DNA of 64,000 nucleotides from Rossellomorea pakistanensis (GCF_016908495.1 NZ_JAFBDZ010000002.1:620001-684000), one strand, 5' to 3'. Shown: positions 1 to 9,236, numbered from the stretch's first letter. Numbers and translations: made by a program. The notes: generated by a model from the letters alone, not told the origin.

Positions 1-105
1 AATACGGAAACCGTCATTGTCAAAACGTCCTTGATCTATGTCAAAGAGCAAGGATGGAAAATAGATGATGTTGAGTTTGTGGGGCAGTTAACAGGAAGGG
101 GATAA
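1..105 (+). CDS. C-terminal fragment of unrecognised protein
   Basis: The frame is open from the window edge for 34 codons and ends with TAA at 103-105. The visible tail contains KEQGWKIDDVEFV, which resembles the end of the product at 13549-14067 (GDTWKIDDLNIAQY). The two may be related small extracytoplasmic proteins with a SnoaL/NTF2-like C-terminal domain; this is inference from a short motif. The 5' part lies outside the window. Confidence 0.55.
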   Translation, partial: NTETVIVKTSLIYVKEQGWKIDDVEFVGQLTGRG

Positions 106-149
106 AATGAAAAGGGAGAAGAAAAATATGAGAGTAAGGATGGTTTAAT

Positions 150-314
150 ATGAAGAGTACAGGCATAGTTCGAAAAGTTGACGAATTAGGTAGAGTGGTT
201 CTACCAGTTGAACTAAGGAGAAATTTAGAGATTGGGGAGAAACGTGAAGCTGTTTCCTCAGGAAGCTCTTTTATGAACGGTCCTAACAGCGTTATAAAAA
301 AATTGAGTTTGTAG
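150..314 (+). pseudogene. AbrB/SpoVT-like N-terminal domain, truncated
   Basis: The ATG at 150 opens MKSTGIVRKVDELGRVVLPV, a textbook N-terminal swapped-hairpin DNA-binding domain of AbrB/Abh/SpoVT transition-state regulators. After about 30 residues the match is lost (EKREAVSSGSSF...) and the frame ends at 312-314 after 54 codons, whereas AbrB is about 94 residues. A deletion or frameshift has removed the rest. It could at most make a short DNA-binding domain. Confidence 0.7.
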
Positions 315-412
315 TTAGTAGCCAAGAATTTTTGAGCAATCGAGAAGAAGTTTTTAGCATTCTTATGTGATTAACTAAAAATCCATTGAACGTAATAAGG
401 AGGATTCTATCA

Positions 413-576
413 TGGGTAATAAGTCAAGTAACAGGAGAACAGATTCTGCTTCAAGAGTGATTATGGCATCACCACAAACCATATATCGGCATTCATGAAC
501 CCGGAAGCATTGGTTTTGTGGCTTCCACCGAAAGGAATGTCGGGTCATATTGACATGTTTGATCCCGTAAGATAGA
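413..576 (+). pseudogene. SRPBCC / AHSA1-like protein fragment with frameshift
   Basis: After a good ribosome site (AAGGAGG at about 399-405) the ATG at 413 opens a frame reading SRVIMASPQTIYR, then a stop. Shifting frame near 490 restores FMNPEALVLWLPPKGMSGH and IDMFDP, the typical start of SRPBCC/AHSA1 ligand-binding proteins (normally 140-160 residues). The sequence stops abruptly at about 567, next to an IS-like repeat. It is a dead fragment. Confidence 0.65.
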
Positions 577-584
577 AAAAATAA

Positions 585-705
585 GAGGCTGTTCGAAAAG
601 GGCAAACTCATTAAAAACTGAAATTCAAGAATGTTGGTATAGCAGTATTCATTAACAAGTAATGGGGCGTCCAATAGCCGAAAAATCGACTTATTGGACA
701 GCCCC
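585..705. mobile_element. Short IS remnant or MITE with inverted ends
   Basis: The left end GAGGCTGTTCGAAAAG (585-600) pairs with the right end, whose reverse complement is GGGGCTGTCCAATAAG (690-705), 12 of 16 matching. The right 42 bases also fold on themselves (GGGGCGTCCAATAG against CTTATTGGACAGCCCC). Ends of this GGGCTGTCC kind are common in Firmicute insertion sequences. No transposase is present. It abuts the truncated SRPBCC gene and may explain that truncation. Confidence 0.45.
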
Positions 706-887
706 ATGTATTTGTGGATTGTTTTCTAAGAAAATGAAAGTATGTATACCACTAAACTTGAAAAAGAAGAGAAATTGATTAGCTGAAGTTCGGGCAGCAG
801 CCTTTCACTTTGCCTTCTGTAAAATTAGTTAGCATATCTTAGGGAGTTTATTATTGGAATTAGTATTATTCTAATTGGAGGTTAAAA

Positions 888-1040
888 ATGGAGAAGCGTA
901 AAAAAAAATATTCATTTGAAATTCAAAATAAATATAGACAAAAAACCAGAAAAAAAAGAGAGAATAATAACAATAAATTTGAAGTGATAATTATTGCTAT
1001 TATATTCTTAACAATAATAATAGTAAAATGGCTAGACTAA
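888..1040 (+). CDS. Small basic single-pass membrane protein (50 aa)
   Basis: A 50-codon gene with a clear GGAGG site 6 bases before the ATG. The first 30 residues are highly basic (many Lys/Arg, Asn-rich), followed by one hydrophobic helix (about residues 33-47, VIIIAIIFLTIIIV) and a short tail KWLD. The layout predicts a cytoplasmic basic domain with a C-terminal membrane anchor. I do not recognise the family. The good start signal and unbroken frame among debris suggest it is real. Confidence 0.5.
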   Translation: MEKRKKKYSFEIQNKYRQKTRKKRENNNNKFEVIIIAIIFLTIIIVKWLD

Positions 1041-1187
1041 ATTTATACTTAAGCGGGATTATTTGTAATAAGATAAGCTACTTTTTGTAAGGTTTTTCTT
1101 GAGTAAATTCTTTTTTAAAGGCTGTTTTCGCATAGATTGTTGTTTTTTCCACATACTAATTAAACCTTGATATAATCCGTTTTAAGG

Positions 1188-2196
1188 ATGGTGTTTAGTG
1201 TGTGGGAGAATGTATATGAAGAATTTAGTGAATTGAATAAATCGCAATAAATTGCTTTATTTGAAGCAATAAAACAAGATTTGCTTCCAGAAGATCCTAA
1301 GAAAGTCGATAAAATGCTCAACTCTAACCGTGAGGCTCGATTTGCTTCAGGTATAGCCTGTGTTCATTGTGGAAGTAAATCTGTTAGAAGTAATGGTAAA
1401 TATCGTTCAAGACAACGATATTTGTGTAAGGACTGCAAACATTCAATGATATAAAGAATACTCCCTTCTCAGGTTCGAAATATCCCGAAAAATGGGTCAG
1501 ATACATTGAACTAATGGTGGAGGGCTATACGTTACCCAAGATTGCTAAACTCCTGCACATCCATATTTCTACTGATTTTTACTGGAGACACAAAATTTTG
1601 AACGCTCTTGGCAGCCTTGGCTTTGCACAATTAGAGGGTATCGTCGAAAGTGACGAAACCTTATTTCGTGAGTCATTAAAGGGGCGACGCGAAATTCCCC
1701 ATAGAAAATCAAAGAAGCGTGGAGAGAAGGATTCTAAACGTGGGATTTCAAAACAAAAGATAGCTGTTGTAGTTGCACAAGATTGTAATGGGAAATATAA
1801 TTGCCCGTAAAGCAGGTACAGGTCGGGTAAAAGCGGCAGAAATTGATGCAGTGATAGGTGGTTTTATTCACCCATCTGCTTTGTTATGTACCGATACTGC
1901 AACAAAACTATAAAAAATTTGCAAAGATAAAAGGCTTGCTGCACGAAACCATTAACGAGCGTCAGAAACAAAGGGTGAAAAAGGGAATATATCATATACA
2001 ACACGTCAATAACTTCCACAATCGTTTAAAGGGCTGGATGGAGCGTTTTCAGGGCGTTGGAACATACTTTCTGGATCATTACCTAGACTGGTTTCGCTGG
2101 CTTGAATTAGGAAAGCATTTATCCCTGGATAAACGGGTTGAGCATATGTTGATTTCGGCTTGTCAGAGATCTAATTACAATTTTACAATACTGTAG
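1188..2196 (+). pseudogene. IS1595-family (ISXO2-like DDE) transposase, decayed
   Basis: Reading across frames gives a zinc-ribbon CVHCGSKSVRSNGKYRSRQR...CKDC at about 1345-1440, then KWVRYIELMVEGYTLPKIAK, VESDETLF (first acidic residue), CTDTATNYKKF (second) and HVNNFHNRLKGWMERFQGV, the order seen in IS1595-family transposases. In-frame stops lie at 1248-1250 and near 1453, with frameshifts near 1455, 1790 and 1905. It is inactive. I could not define the inverted repeats of the IS with confidence. Confidence 0.85.
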
Positions 2197-2299
2197 CTAT
2201 GTTAAGGAACTGATTTAATCGACAAATAAAAAACGCTCAGATTCTTTGCTCTAAACGTAAAAAATTTACTGGATCAGTTTTGGTGTTAACTGAATAAGA

Positions 2300-2731
2300 C
2301 TATTCAAACTCTAATTTTTGTAATAACTCACTTTTTGTATTTTCAATCTCACTTGTTAAATCCACTACAGACTCTTCATTTAACTTGTACGTTAAACTGT
2401 CTTTATTTGTTAGGCTTTGGATATATCCTTTTCCGTCTGTGGTGAGCCATAAATGATACTCGTTAGTGTCATCATCTTGCATAACTAATGTATATGTAAG
2501 TAGTGGTGGTGTTTTAATTACCTTTTGTTTATCTAATTTTTCAGCATTGTTGGTAGCATTAACGAAATTAGATATTGTCTCATCTTCTTGAATGAATTCT
2601 GTTTCACTTTGCATTTCGTCGTTCAACCAATAATTTACCTTAATTTCTTCAACGTTTTCCTGATTAGCGTTAGAACAAGCTCCCATTGTAAAGATAATCA
2701 ATATGCTCAGTAAGAATTTTATTGTATTCAA
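2300..2731 (-). CDS. Putative lipoprotein (143 aa)
   Basis: The N-terminus MNTIKFLLSILIIFTMGAC is a lipoprotein signal with lipobox MGAC and lipidation Cys19, so the mature protein should sit on the outer face of the membrane. The rest is acidic and soluble (NYWLNDEMQSETEF..., LVMQDDDTNEYHLWLTTDGKGYI). Similar small lipoproteins with YHLWL/G-YI motifs occur in bacilli without a known function. The ribosome site AAGGAGGGG lies just before the ATG. Its first 48 codons and upstream region recur at 19327-19787, where this gene is cut by another element. Confidence 0.75.
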   Translation of the reverse strand: MNTIKFLLSILIIFTMGACSNANQENVEEIKVNYWLNDEMQSETEFIQEDETISNFVNATNNAEKLDKQKVIKTPPLLTYTLVMQDDDTNEYHLWLTTDGKGYIQSLTNKDSLTYKLNEESVVDLTSEIENTKSELLQKLEFE

Positions 2732-2891
2732 GAAATACCCCTCCTTAAAATTAATTCATCTTTTGTTTAGTTATCCTGCTCTTTGAGGAATAATCCTTTT
2801 TGTATATATAATACCATAAAAAGTAATTTATCCCTCGTCTTACTTGAAAACAACAATCTTTACGAAAAAAGCCTTTTAAATAATTGGAATT

Positions 2892-2932
2892 GAGTTATAG
2901 GGGCAGGTTAGTTAGAGAAGGAATCTCTCTTC
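2892..2932 (+). repeat. Palindromic core element C1 (divergent copy)
   Basis: TTATAGGGGCAGGTTAGTT, then AGAGAAGGAATCTCT, which folds as a short hairpin before CTTCTTTTTT. It resembles C7 (AAACGGGCCAGTTGGTTAGGGAAG). An identical copy (C10) lies in the second direct repeat. Confidence 0.5.
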
Positions 2933-2998
2933 TTTTTTATTTGAATATTTTGAACCTTTTCGCTCGTTGTTCGTAAGTAAATTATGAGGGGCCGCATT

Positions 2999-3046
2999 AT
3001 GAGGGAAATTTTTCTTTTGCTTATCGCTGTATCTTTTCTTCTATTA
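2999..3046 (+). pseudogene. 5' stub of lipoprotein gene cut by the transposon
   Basis: The ATG at 2999 opens MREIFLLLIAVSFLLL, identical to the signal peptide at 19738. The Tn3-type inverted repeat starts at 3047, so the lipobox Cys is lost and the frame runs on into transposon sequence. The missing 3' part is not found at the other end of the transposon. Confidence 0.8.
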
Positions 3047-3127
3047 GGGGTCACGTTATCAAAAGTGAAAAATTGTACGTTTAGACACAATTTAGACACA
3101 AATTTGCCGGTTACCTGTACGGTAAGA
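3047..3127 (+). repeat. Left terminal inverted repeat of Tn3-family transposon
   Basis: It starts GGGGTCACGTTATCAAAAGT and matches the reverse complement of 13341-13421 at 74 of 81 positions. This is longer than the 38-bp repeats of classical Tn3 elements. It contains a small inverted repeat (TTACC/GGTAA) near its inner end. Confidence 0.9.
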
Positions 3128-3146
3128 AACCGGCTGTTGTTTTCTT

Positions 3147-6110
3147 TTATTTCTTAACCCGTAGTGGTCGTAATTGATCTATTGTCCCATCCTGTTTCAG
3201 GTTCCACACATAATCCCCTGTTAATGCGATATGCTCCCAGCCCAAAGGGGATATATGCTGAAGATATTCTTCTGGAATTTCTACTCCTCTTTCACGTAAT
3301 GATGTAATAGCCTGCTCAATATAGACGGTATTCCAAGAGACGATCGCTGACACGATGAGTTGAAGGGCACTCGCTCGGTGTAACTGATCTTCATACGAAC
3401 GGTCGCGTACTTCACCTAACCGATTAAAAAATATGGCACGAGCTAATCCGTGCTTTGCTTCTCCTTTGTTCAGTCCAATCTGTACACGTCTACGGTGTTC
3501 AGGGCTTTGTAGCCATTTTAATGTGTACAAGCTTCTCTCAATGCGTCCCATTTCACGTAAAGCCACTGATATGCCATTTTGGCGAGGGTATGATGCCAGT
3601 TTTTTTAATATAAGGGAGGCTGTAACGGTCCCTGTCCGGACAGAGCTTGTTAACCGTAATAAATCATCCCAATGTTCCCTAATTTTCTTCACCTGAATAG
3701 TCCCGCCAATCATGAAATCCAACGGGATCCCTATAGACCGGTCAAACGTATACAGATTATTGTTTTTCACAGTTTTAATCCGTGGTGAGAACCGGAATCC
3801 AAGCATATAACACATGGCAAAAACATGGTCAACAAAGCCTGCAGCATCTGTATAGTGTTCTTCAATCTGTAGATCCGCCTCATGATACAACAAACCATCA
3901 ATGATATGTGGTGCCTCTTCCGAAGTACTAATGACCTGGACATAAAAGGGGTCATATTGATCAGAGATATGACTATAAAAACTTACACCTGGATCTCTTC
4001 CGTACTTTGCATTCACTTGTGCAAGCGGACTTGAAGTACCACCAGCTCGAAAGTATTGTCCATCTGAAGAGGAAGTGGATCCATCACCCCAGTGTGAAGA
4101 AAATGGCTGTTTGGTATGGAAGTTTGTAACAGCGCCAAGCGCTTTGTTGTAGCTATCGTCCCGGATATACCAATCCGATACCCAAGCCAGTTGGGCATAC
4201 GAGATATGAGGACAAGCATCTGCCATCTTGGTAAGACCAAGGTTGATTCCATCCGCCATAATAGCCGCAAATAATACGGATTTTTCTTTTGGTTGTGCGC
4301 CTGTATGTAGATGAACAAAATGTTTACTAAACCCCGTCCAACGATCTACCTCGACTAATAACTCTGTCAGCTTGATACGAGGCAATACGTCATAAATAAG
4401 TCTTGTAACATCCTTTACCTCATCTGGTACCACCTTCGACAAGGATTTCACTTGTACTTTATTGGCATACACCGTAGCATCCCGTAATTGTTGATTTTCT
4501 ACAAGGTAACTGACTCTTTTAACTTGCTCTTCCATCTGTTGTGCTCGTTCTTGTAGATATTGATCCACACCTGTGGGAATAGGCAAAGGAATGCTCTCTG
4601 TTCGCTTCATGGTATCCCATTTGGATGAAGGCAACAGGTATTCTTCAAAGTCTTTGTATTGTTTACTTCCTGTTACCCACATGTCACCAGAGCGAAGGTG
4701 ATTACATAACTCTGATAATACACTAAATTCATAGTAATGACGGTCAATGCCCTCTTCTCTAAAGACATGTTTGTTCCATTTTTTCTTGATAAAACTGGTA
4801 GGAGCTGTTTCAGGAATTTTCCGTTTCTTGGACTGATTTGCTTCCCGTAAAAGTTCAATCGCTTGGAAAAGAGAGCGACTTGCATTAGAAGCTTTAAAGA
4901 CATAGGTTCGTAATAAGCGTGGGGCGAACTTCCGCAGTTGCCCATAATGATTGTCAATTAAGTCTAAGTAATCGAATTCTACAGGCCGTGCTAATGTTTC
5001 TGCTTGTTCGACAGTTTGAATAAATTGATCCCACGAAATGATAGATTGTAAGGATTCATACGGATCTAAATCCTCTTCTCTTGCTGTAATTAATGCTTTT
5101 CCTACTCTTGCATACAATTGTACTTTCTCATTAATTGCCTTTCCGTCTTTTTGAAAATTTTCTTTATGTACTTTCTCTCCACGGTTAAAGATTCTACCAA
5201 TCAACTTCTCACTCATATGTAGTCCCTGGTCCGTCAAAAAGGCATAAATATGGATGAGAAAAGCCATTAAGGTGGCATGTCGTTTGAGCGTATGAAAGCG
5301 AGAGAGATGCTGGGTTGAATAACGTGAGCCTTCTCGAGCCATTTGTAGCAATCGATTTTGATGTATCTCTCGTCCATTATCCAGTGGTAAGTTGAGCTTT
5401 TGCATATACTCCAACCGGTCCATTAGCTTATGGAAATTCTTTACGGACACAACACCAGGTGGCTGGCGGAGCCACGATAAATCCGACTGCTTACCAGGTT
5501 GACTTACATGTAGTAATTGATCTAATTGCTGCTCTTGTTTTGGAGAGAGACCTTGCACAAGTTGTTTAAATGTACGTCTTTGTGCACGCTCACGCACCGC
5601 CCATGCTAGATGTTCTACAGCATATATGGCAGGCAAAATAATCTTACGCCTACGCATTTCTGTAACAAGAGCTTCTACGAGTACATATCCTTTATCTGTT
5701 CCCATTGCAGTGGGAAGAAGCCAATGAGATAACTCTCTGTATTCTCGCATGGTAAAGGAGCGAAAATGAAGTTCTTTCCGAATTCTACCCAAGTGTTCGC
5801 GTCGAGTTTCGTCGCGCCCTTGTGCATAGTGTTGAATAACGGAGGGAACAATCCCAAGCTGATTAGCAATCCTATGTACAAGATGCGCTGGAATCTTCTC
5901 TCTAGATGCTAACGGGCGACCTGGAAACCGCAAGTAAGCAATCTGGATAGCAAATCCCAACCGGTTTGTCGCACTACGCTGTTTGTAGATGATATTTAAT
6001 TCTTCTTCAGATAGTGTATAGTACCGGATCGCGTCGCGATCACTCACATACTCTGGTACATCATAAAACTCTTTTCGTTGTGCTTCTGTAAGAAGTTCTT
6101 GTCTTGCCAT
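3147..6110 (-). CDS. tnpA: Tn3-family transposase TnpA (987 aa)
   Basis: A full-length Tn3-family transposase, which makes the strand transfers of replicative transposition at the 81-bp ends. The N-terminal part (about 1-160, starting MARQELLTEAQRKEFYDVPE) is the DUF4158-type DNA-binding region. The catalytic RNase-H-like region is C-terminal, with the DDE triad read as D683 (SSSDGQYF), D755 (YTDAAGFVDHVF) and E884 (LNKGEAKHGLARA). Length is typical for the family (about 960-1000). The gene ends 20 bp inside the left inverted repeat and is divergent from tnpR across the res region. No frameshift is visible, so it may be active. Confidence 0.95.
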   Translation of the reverse strand: MARQELLTEAQRKEFYDVPEYVSDRDAIRYYTLSEEELNIIYKQRSATNRLGFAIQIAYLRFPGRPLASREKIPAHLVHRIANQLGIVPSVIQHYAQGRDETRREHLGRIRKELHFRSFTMREYRELSHWLLPTAMGTDKGYVLVEALVTEMRRRKIILPAIYAVEHLAWAVRERAQRRTFKQLVQGLSPKQEQQLDQLLHVSQPGKQSDLSWLRQPPGVVSVKNFHKLMDRLEYMQKLNLPLDNGREIHQNRLLQMAREGSRYSTQHLSRFHTLKRHATLMAFLIHIYAFLTDQGLHMSEKLIGRIFNRGEKVHKENFQKDGKAINEKVQLYARVGKALITAREEDLDPYESLQSIISWDQFIQTVEQAETLARPVEFDYLDLIDNHYGQLRKFAPRLLRTYVFKASNASRSLFQAIELLREANQSKKRKIPETAPTSFIKKKWNKHVFREEGIDRHYYEFSVLSELCNHLRSGDMWVTGSKQYKDFEEYLLPSSKWDTMKRTESIPLPIPTGVDQYLQERAQQMEEQVKRVSYLVENQQLRDATVYANKVQVKSLSKVVPDEVKDVTRLIYDVLPRIKLTELLVEVDRWTGFSKHFVHLHTGAQPKEKSVLFAAIMADGINLGLTKMADACPHISYAQLAWVSDWYIRDDSYNKALGAVTNFHTKQPFSSHWGDGSTSSSDGQYFRAGGTSSPLAQVNAKYGRDPGVSFYSHISDQYDPFYVQVISTSEEAPHIIDGLLYHEADLQIEEHYTDAAGFVDHVFAMCYMLGFRFSPRIKTVKNNNLYTFDRSIGIPLDFMIGGTIQVKKIREHWDDLLRLTSSVRTGTVTASLILKKLASYPRQNGISVALREMGRIERSLYTLKWLQSPEHRRRVQIGLNKGEAKHGLARAIFFNRLGEVRDRSYEDQLHRASALQLIVSAIVSWNTVYIEQAITSLRERGVEIPEEYLQHISPLGWEHIALTGDYVWNLKQDGTIDQLRPLRVKK

Positions 6111-6319
6111 ATGTATTGCCCCCTTATGTATCTAATGTATGATCAATAATTATGTAGCGTAGCTCTCCCATGATTAGTTGTAAGGTAATGAAAGACTAAT
6201 TACTAGCAATCTATCAATAGGGTATACCCTATTGATAGATTGCTCAAGTGTTGATTTTACTGTACAATCTAACCATCATATACACTTGTCTTTTGATTGG
6301 TGTTTTTGGGAGGGATTTT
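6111..6319. promoter_or_regulatory. tnpA-tnpR res region with a 40-bp perfect palindrome
   Basis: The divergent intergenic region holds a perfect palindrome at 6205-6244 (left half AGCAATCTATCAATAGGGTA). Tn3-family elements place the resolution site and both promoters here. The palindrome is the likely core resolvase binding and crossover site, and resolvase bound there would also repress tnpA and tnpR. The accessory subsites are not obvious to me. Confidence 0.8.
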
Positions 6320-6904
6320 ATGATTTATGGGTATGCGCGTGTTTCTTCGTTTGATCAGAACTTGGATTCACAAATTGAACAATTGCGAAATGCAAAAGTA
6401 GATCGAATTGTTCAAGAAAAAGTGTCAGGCGTACAAAATCAAAAAGAAGCGCTGAATCAACTACTGAATCAATTGGTCAAAGGAGATACCCTGATCATTA
6501 CAAGGATGGACCGTCTGGGAAGAAATACGAAACAATTATTAGAGCTCATTGAAGAGTTAGAAGAACGTGGCATTCATTTAGTCATATTGAATCTAGGAAT
6601 TGATACTAGAACTCCTTCAGGAAAATTTATTCTGACGGTTATGTCTGCATTTAGTGAGCTTGATCGAACGATGATCAAAGAAAAGCAACAAGCTGGAATT
6701 GCTATTGCGAAAAGAAAAGGGACATACAAAGGAAAAAAACAAAAATTTACTTTAAAGCATGAAGGTGTCAAACATGCGATGGAATTACATGAAACCACGA
6801 ATAAACCTATAAAGGAAATCTGTAAGATCACCAATATAAGTGAAGCTACTTTTTATCGTCGATGGAGGGAGTATAAGAAACAGAAAAGTGAGCTGCCTGT
6901 ATAG
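6320..6904 (+). CDS. tnpR: Serine resolvase TnpR (194 aa)
   Basis: Resolves transposition cointegrates at res. The start at 6320 (after GGGAGG) gives MIYGYARVSSFDQN; an upstream in-frame ATG at 6248 would overlap the res site. Catalytic Ser9 sits in YARVSS, the arginine motif RMDRLGRN lies near residues 66-73, FSELDRTMIKEKQQAG leads into the E-helix, and a C-terminal helix-turn-helix is seen (ITNISEATFYRRW). Length matches resolvases of 180-200 residues. It is intact, in contrast to the dead resolvase at 21160. Confidence 0.93.
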   Translation: MIYGYARVSSFDQNLDSQIEQLRNAKVDRIVQEKVSGVQNQKEALNQLLNQLVKGDTLIITRMDRLGRNTKQLLELIEELEERGIHLVILNLGIDTRTPSGKFILTVMSAFSELDRTMIKEKQQAGIAIAKRKGTYKGKKQKFTLKHEGVKHAMELHETTNKPIKEICKITNISEATFYRRWREYKKQKSELPV

Positions 6905-7009
6905 GGCATTTAATCTATGTATGTTCCGGCAGTATGTTTATTAATAAAGTAGTATGAATATACAATTCGTTAGATGAATTATTAGTTATTTTTATTCAAA
7001 ATTTAGAAA

Positions 7010-7052
7010 CTGCTTTGTTCCGTTATAGGGCCATTTAATGGAATAAAAGCAG
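7010..7052 (+). repeat. Palindromic core element C2
   Basis: Long imperfect palindrome: CTGCTTTGTTCCGTTA pairs with TAATGGAATAAAAGCAG around TAGGGCCATT. It lies about 105 bp after tnpR and 60 bp before the first NUDIX gene. A weak partial copy (TATAGGGCATTTAA) overlaps the tnpR stop at about 6902-6915. Confidence 0.75.
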
Positions 7053-7112
7053 GATATTTTGCAGGGAAATCGAAGTTGTTTATAAATCACATTCTGGTGG
7101 AGGGAATAGACA

Positions 7113-7598
7113 ATGCAAATGCCAGTACATATCGTTGCAGCACTAGGTTTTGTAGAGAACGATCAGGAAGAGATATTGGTTGTTAAGGAACGACGAAGTG
7201 GTAAGTGGGTTTTTCCCGGTGGTCAAGTGGAGGTTGGTGAAAACTTGATGGATGGAATAATTAGGGAAGTAAAAGAAGAAAGCGGCATTGATGTTGAAAT
7301 CTCCCATCTAACTAGCATTTATTCAAACACTGGAACATACGAAGGACATAGTGGTGTAAAAATTGTACCTACAAAAGTTATGTTTGATTTTGTATGCAAA
7401 CCCGTGGGTGGAGGACTGGCAACATCGGATGAAACATCGGATAGTCGTTGGGTTAGTAAAGAGGAAGTTCTTGATATGGTATCAGACCCAGCTCTACGTA
7501 TACGTTATCAAGCATATTTGGACTATAACGGAAATATCAATTATATGGACTATATAACTAGGCCGCAATTTGAATTGAAACTGAAGAGAAATGTGTAG
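7113..7598 (+). CDS. NUDIX hydrolase (161 aa)
   Basis: It carries a complete NUDIX box, GGQVEVGENLMDGIIREVKE followed by ESGI (about residues 37-60), which binds the divalent metals used to hydrolyse nucleoside-diphosphate-linked substrates. Length is normal for a single-domain MutT/NUDIX protein. GGAGGG lies 8 bases before the ATG. The substrate cannot be inferred. It is the first passenger gene of the transposon and lies between core elements C2 and C3, like a one-gene cassette. A second, unrelated-looking NUDIX protein lies two genes downstream. Confidence 0.9.
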   Translation: MQMPVHIVAALGFVENDQEEILVVKERRSGKWVFPGGQVEVGENLMDGIIREVKEESGIDVEISHLTSIYSNTGTYEGHSGVKIVPTKVMFDFVCKPVGGGLATSDETSDSRWVSKEEVLDMVSDPALRIRYQAYLDYNGNINYMDYITRPQFELKLKRNV

Positions 7599-7651
7599 GA
7601 ATAACTGATTGACATATTCCGGAATTTTTGGGTCATCGAATAACACAGTAT

Positions 7652-7696
7652 CCAATAAACGGGCGCATTTCTTAATAAAATGACGTCTCTGATTGG
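7652..7696 (+). repeat. Palindromic core element C3
   Basis: Outer arms CCAAT/ATTGG enclose AAACGGGCGCATTT, then AAATGACGTCTC, so a second internal hairpin can form (GGGCGCATTT with AAATGACGTCTC). The element is followed by TTTTTAAA. It lies 53 bp after the NUDIX stop and directly ahead of the next gene's ribosome site. Confidence 0.75.
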
Positions 7697-7722
7697 TTTT
7701 TAAAATAAAAGAAGGAGGAAAA

Positions 7723-8634
7723 ATGGTTAATATAAAAGATATTATCTCTTTACACAGTTTACCTGTAGACACTTTCGAAGAATTAAAATCTGGGTATTCA
7801 TCTGCAAAAAAATATAAGCTCTATTCAGTCGGTTGCAAACCATTATATTTATTAAAAATTTACACCATTGAGAAAAGGGATAGAGTTGAGCGTGAATTTG
7901 AATTATTAAACAAACATTACAAAAATAATGTTTTATGCCAAAAACCAATTATATTTGATTTTAAGAAAGAAGAGAAAATATGCTATGTAGTTTTATCATA
8001 TATAGATGGCACTAGTGGCGATACAGCTTTAGCGACATTAGGGAAAGATTTACAATATGAGATTGGATTACAAGCTGGAAAAGAACTAAGGAAAATTCAT
8101 TTAATAACACCAGATAACTCATTTAATTGGTATAAAAAGCGATTAGACAAATACCAAAATAAAATTGAGACTTGTAAAAGAATAGGACTGACTTTCTATA
8201 AACAAAAATTTATAGAAAGTTATATTAATGAGAACATAAATTTGTTGAAAAATAGTCCTATTTGTTTTCAACATGACGATTTTCATCCTCAAAATATTAT
8301 TATCAAAAATAAAAAATTAAATGGCATTATTGATTTTGATTCATTTGACTGGGGCGACCCATTTGAGGAATTTTTTAAATTACCTAAATATACAATACAA
8401 ACTAGTACTTATTTTGCGAAAGGTCAGATTATGGGATACTTTGATAACAAAATTCCTGATATATTCTGGAGAAAGTACAACTTGTTTGTTGCATTAAATC
8501 AACATGCAAGCCAAATTGGTGGTTACTCAATGGGGAATTTAAAGTATGTACAAGAAAGAACTCGATACATAATTGAAACGCATGACTTTTTAAATAATAA
8601 ACCACCTGAATGGTTTGATAATTGTAACTTTTAA
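7723..8634 (+). CDS. APH-family small-molecule kinase (303 aa)
   Basis: The start at 7723 follows AAGGAGG; an in-frame ATG ten codons earlier lies before that site. The catalytic-loop motif HDDFHPQN (from about residue 184) and IDFDSFDWGDP (DFD metal-binding motif) are those of the aminoglycoside phosphotransferase / choline-kinase-like family, and the length fits. The N-lobe (YKLYSVGCKPLYLLKIY) would bind ATP. Members phosphorylate aminoglycosides, macrolides or metabolites; nothing here shows that it confers resistance. It sits alone between core elements C3 and C4 and is AT-rich like its neighbours. Confidence 0.85.
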   Translation: MVNIKDIISLHSLPVDTFEELKSGYSSAKKYKLYSVGCKPLYLLKIYTIEKRDRVEREFELLNKHYKNNVLCQKPIIFDFKKEEKICYVVLSYIDGTSGDTALATLGKDLQYEIGLQAGKELRKIHLITPDNSFNWYKKRLDKYQNKIETCKRIGLTFYKQKFIESYINENINLLKNSPICFQHDDFHPQNIIIKNKKLNGIIDFDSFDWGDPFEEFFKLPKYTIQTSTYFAKGQIMGYFDNKIPDIFWRKYNLFVALNQHASQIGGYSMGNLKYVQERTRYIIETHDFLNNKPPEWFDNCNF

Positions 8635-8680
8635 CAAAGTGAAATTAAAGAGTAGCAATTGTTAAACGATATCATGTAAT

Positions 8681-8731
8681 CTTCCGCAAACGTTGGCTAT
8701 CATAGAACAAGGATAAGCGCTCATTTTTTAT
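8681..8731 (+). repeat. Palindromic core element C4 (divergent)
   Basis: CTTCCGCAAACGTTGGCTATC, a spacer ATAGAACAA, then GGATAAGCGCTCATTTTTT. GGCTATC pairs with GGATAAGC and is followed by a T-run, so the 3' half can act as a terminator. The GGGCGC core has changed to GTTGGC. It lies 46 bp after the kinase gene. Confidence 0.6.
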
Positions 8732-8796
8732 CTAAAGGCCAGATTCAAAAGTAAGAAATGGAATTAAATTGCACATCTAATCAAAGGGGGATAATC

Positions 8797-9183
8797 ATGG
8801 AGAAATGGCTTGGCGCAGCAGGGGTATGTGTTAAAGACAAAAAAGTTTTAATGGTATTACAAGGAACAAAAGAAGAACCAAAGTGTTGGTCTGTTCCCTC
8901 TGGAGGGATGGAGAAGGGAGAGACGTATGAAGAATGTTGTATTCGAGAGATAAAAGAGGAAACTGGATATGATGTAGAAATCATAAAACCATTATTTCAG
9001 AAAGAAAGTCCTTACGGTGAGGTACATTATTTTGAGGCTAAAGTTACTGGGGGAAGTCCAATAATACAAGATCCTGATAATTTAATTTATGATATTGATT
9101 GGAAATCAGAAAGTGAAATTGAAGAATTGACTCTTACATATGAAGAAGATAGAGATTTTCTAATTAAAATAATTGGGAAATAA
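8797..9183 (+). CDS. NUDIX hydrolase (128 aa)
   Basis: The start at 8797 follows AAAGGGGGATA. The complete NUDIX box GGMEKGETYEECCIREIKEE followed by TGY covers about residues 34-57, and the size is typical of MutT-like proteins. The substrate is unknown. It shares little with the NUDIX protein at 7113 outside the box, so the pair is not a recent duplication. It lies between core elements C4 and C5. Confidence 0.9.
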   Translation: MEKWLGAAGVCVKDKKVLMVLQGTKEEPKCWSVPSGGMEKGETYEECCIREIKEETGYDVEIIKPLFQKESPYGEVHYFEAKVTGGSPIIQDPDNLIYDIDWKSESEIEELTLTYEEDRDFLIKIIGK

Positions 9184-9236
9184 GTTAATATTTATCCTCT
9201 AAAATTACTTAAACAAAACAGCTGATATAATATTGT

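Larger units (their letters stand above)
2589..3048. repeat. 460-bp direct repeat, copy 1
   Basis: This block matches 19327-19787 with only about six mismatches and one single-base indel by eye. It holds the 5' part of one lipoprotein gene (minus strand), the shared divergent promoter region, a palindromic core element and the 5' end of a second lipoprotein gene (plus strand). Copy 1 stops exactly where the Tn3-type inverted repeat begins, at 3047. Confidence 0.95.

Noticed and set aside
375..707. Minus-strand open frame of 110 codons
   Set aside because: It runs across the SRPBCC fragment and IS remnant, lacks a ribosome site and has no recognisable protein character.
7723..8634. Antibiotic-resistance call for the APH-like kinase
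   Set aside because: The catalytic motifs are shared by many metabolic kinases, and nothing in the sequence shows that the substrate is an antibiotic.
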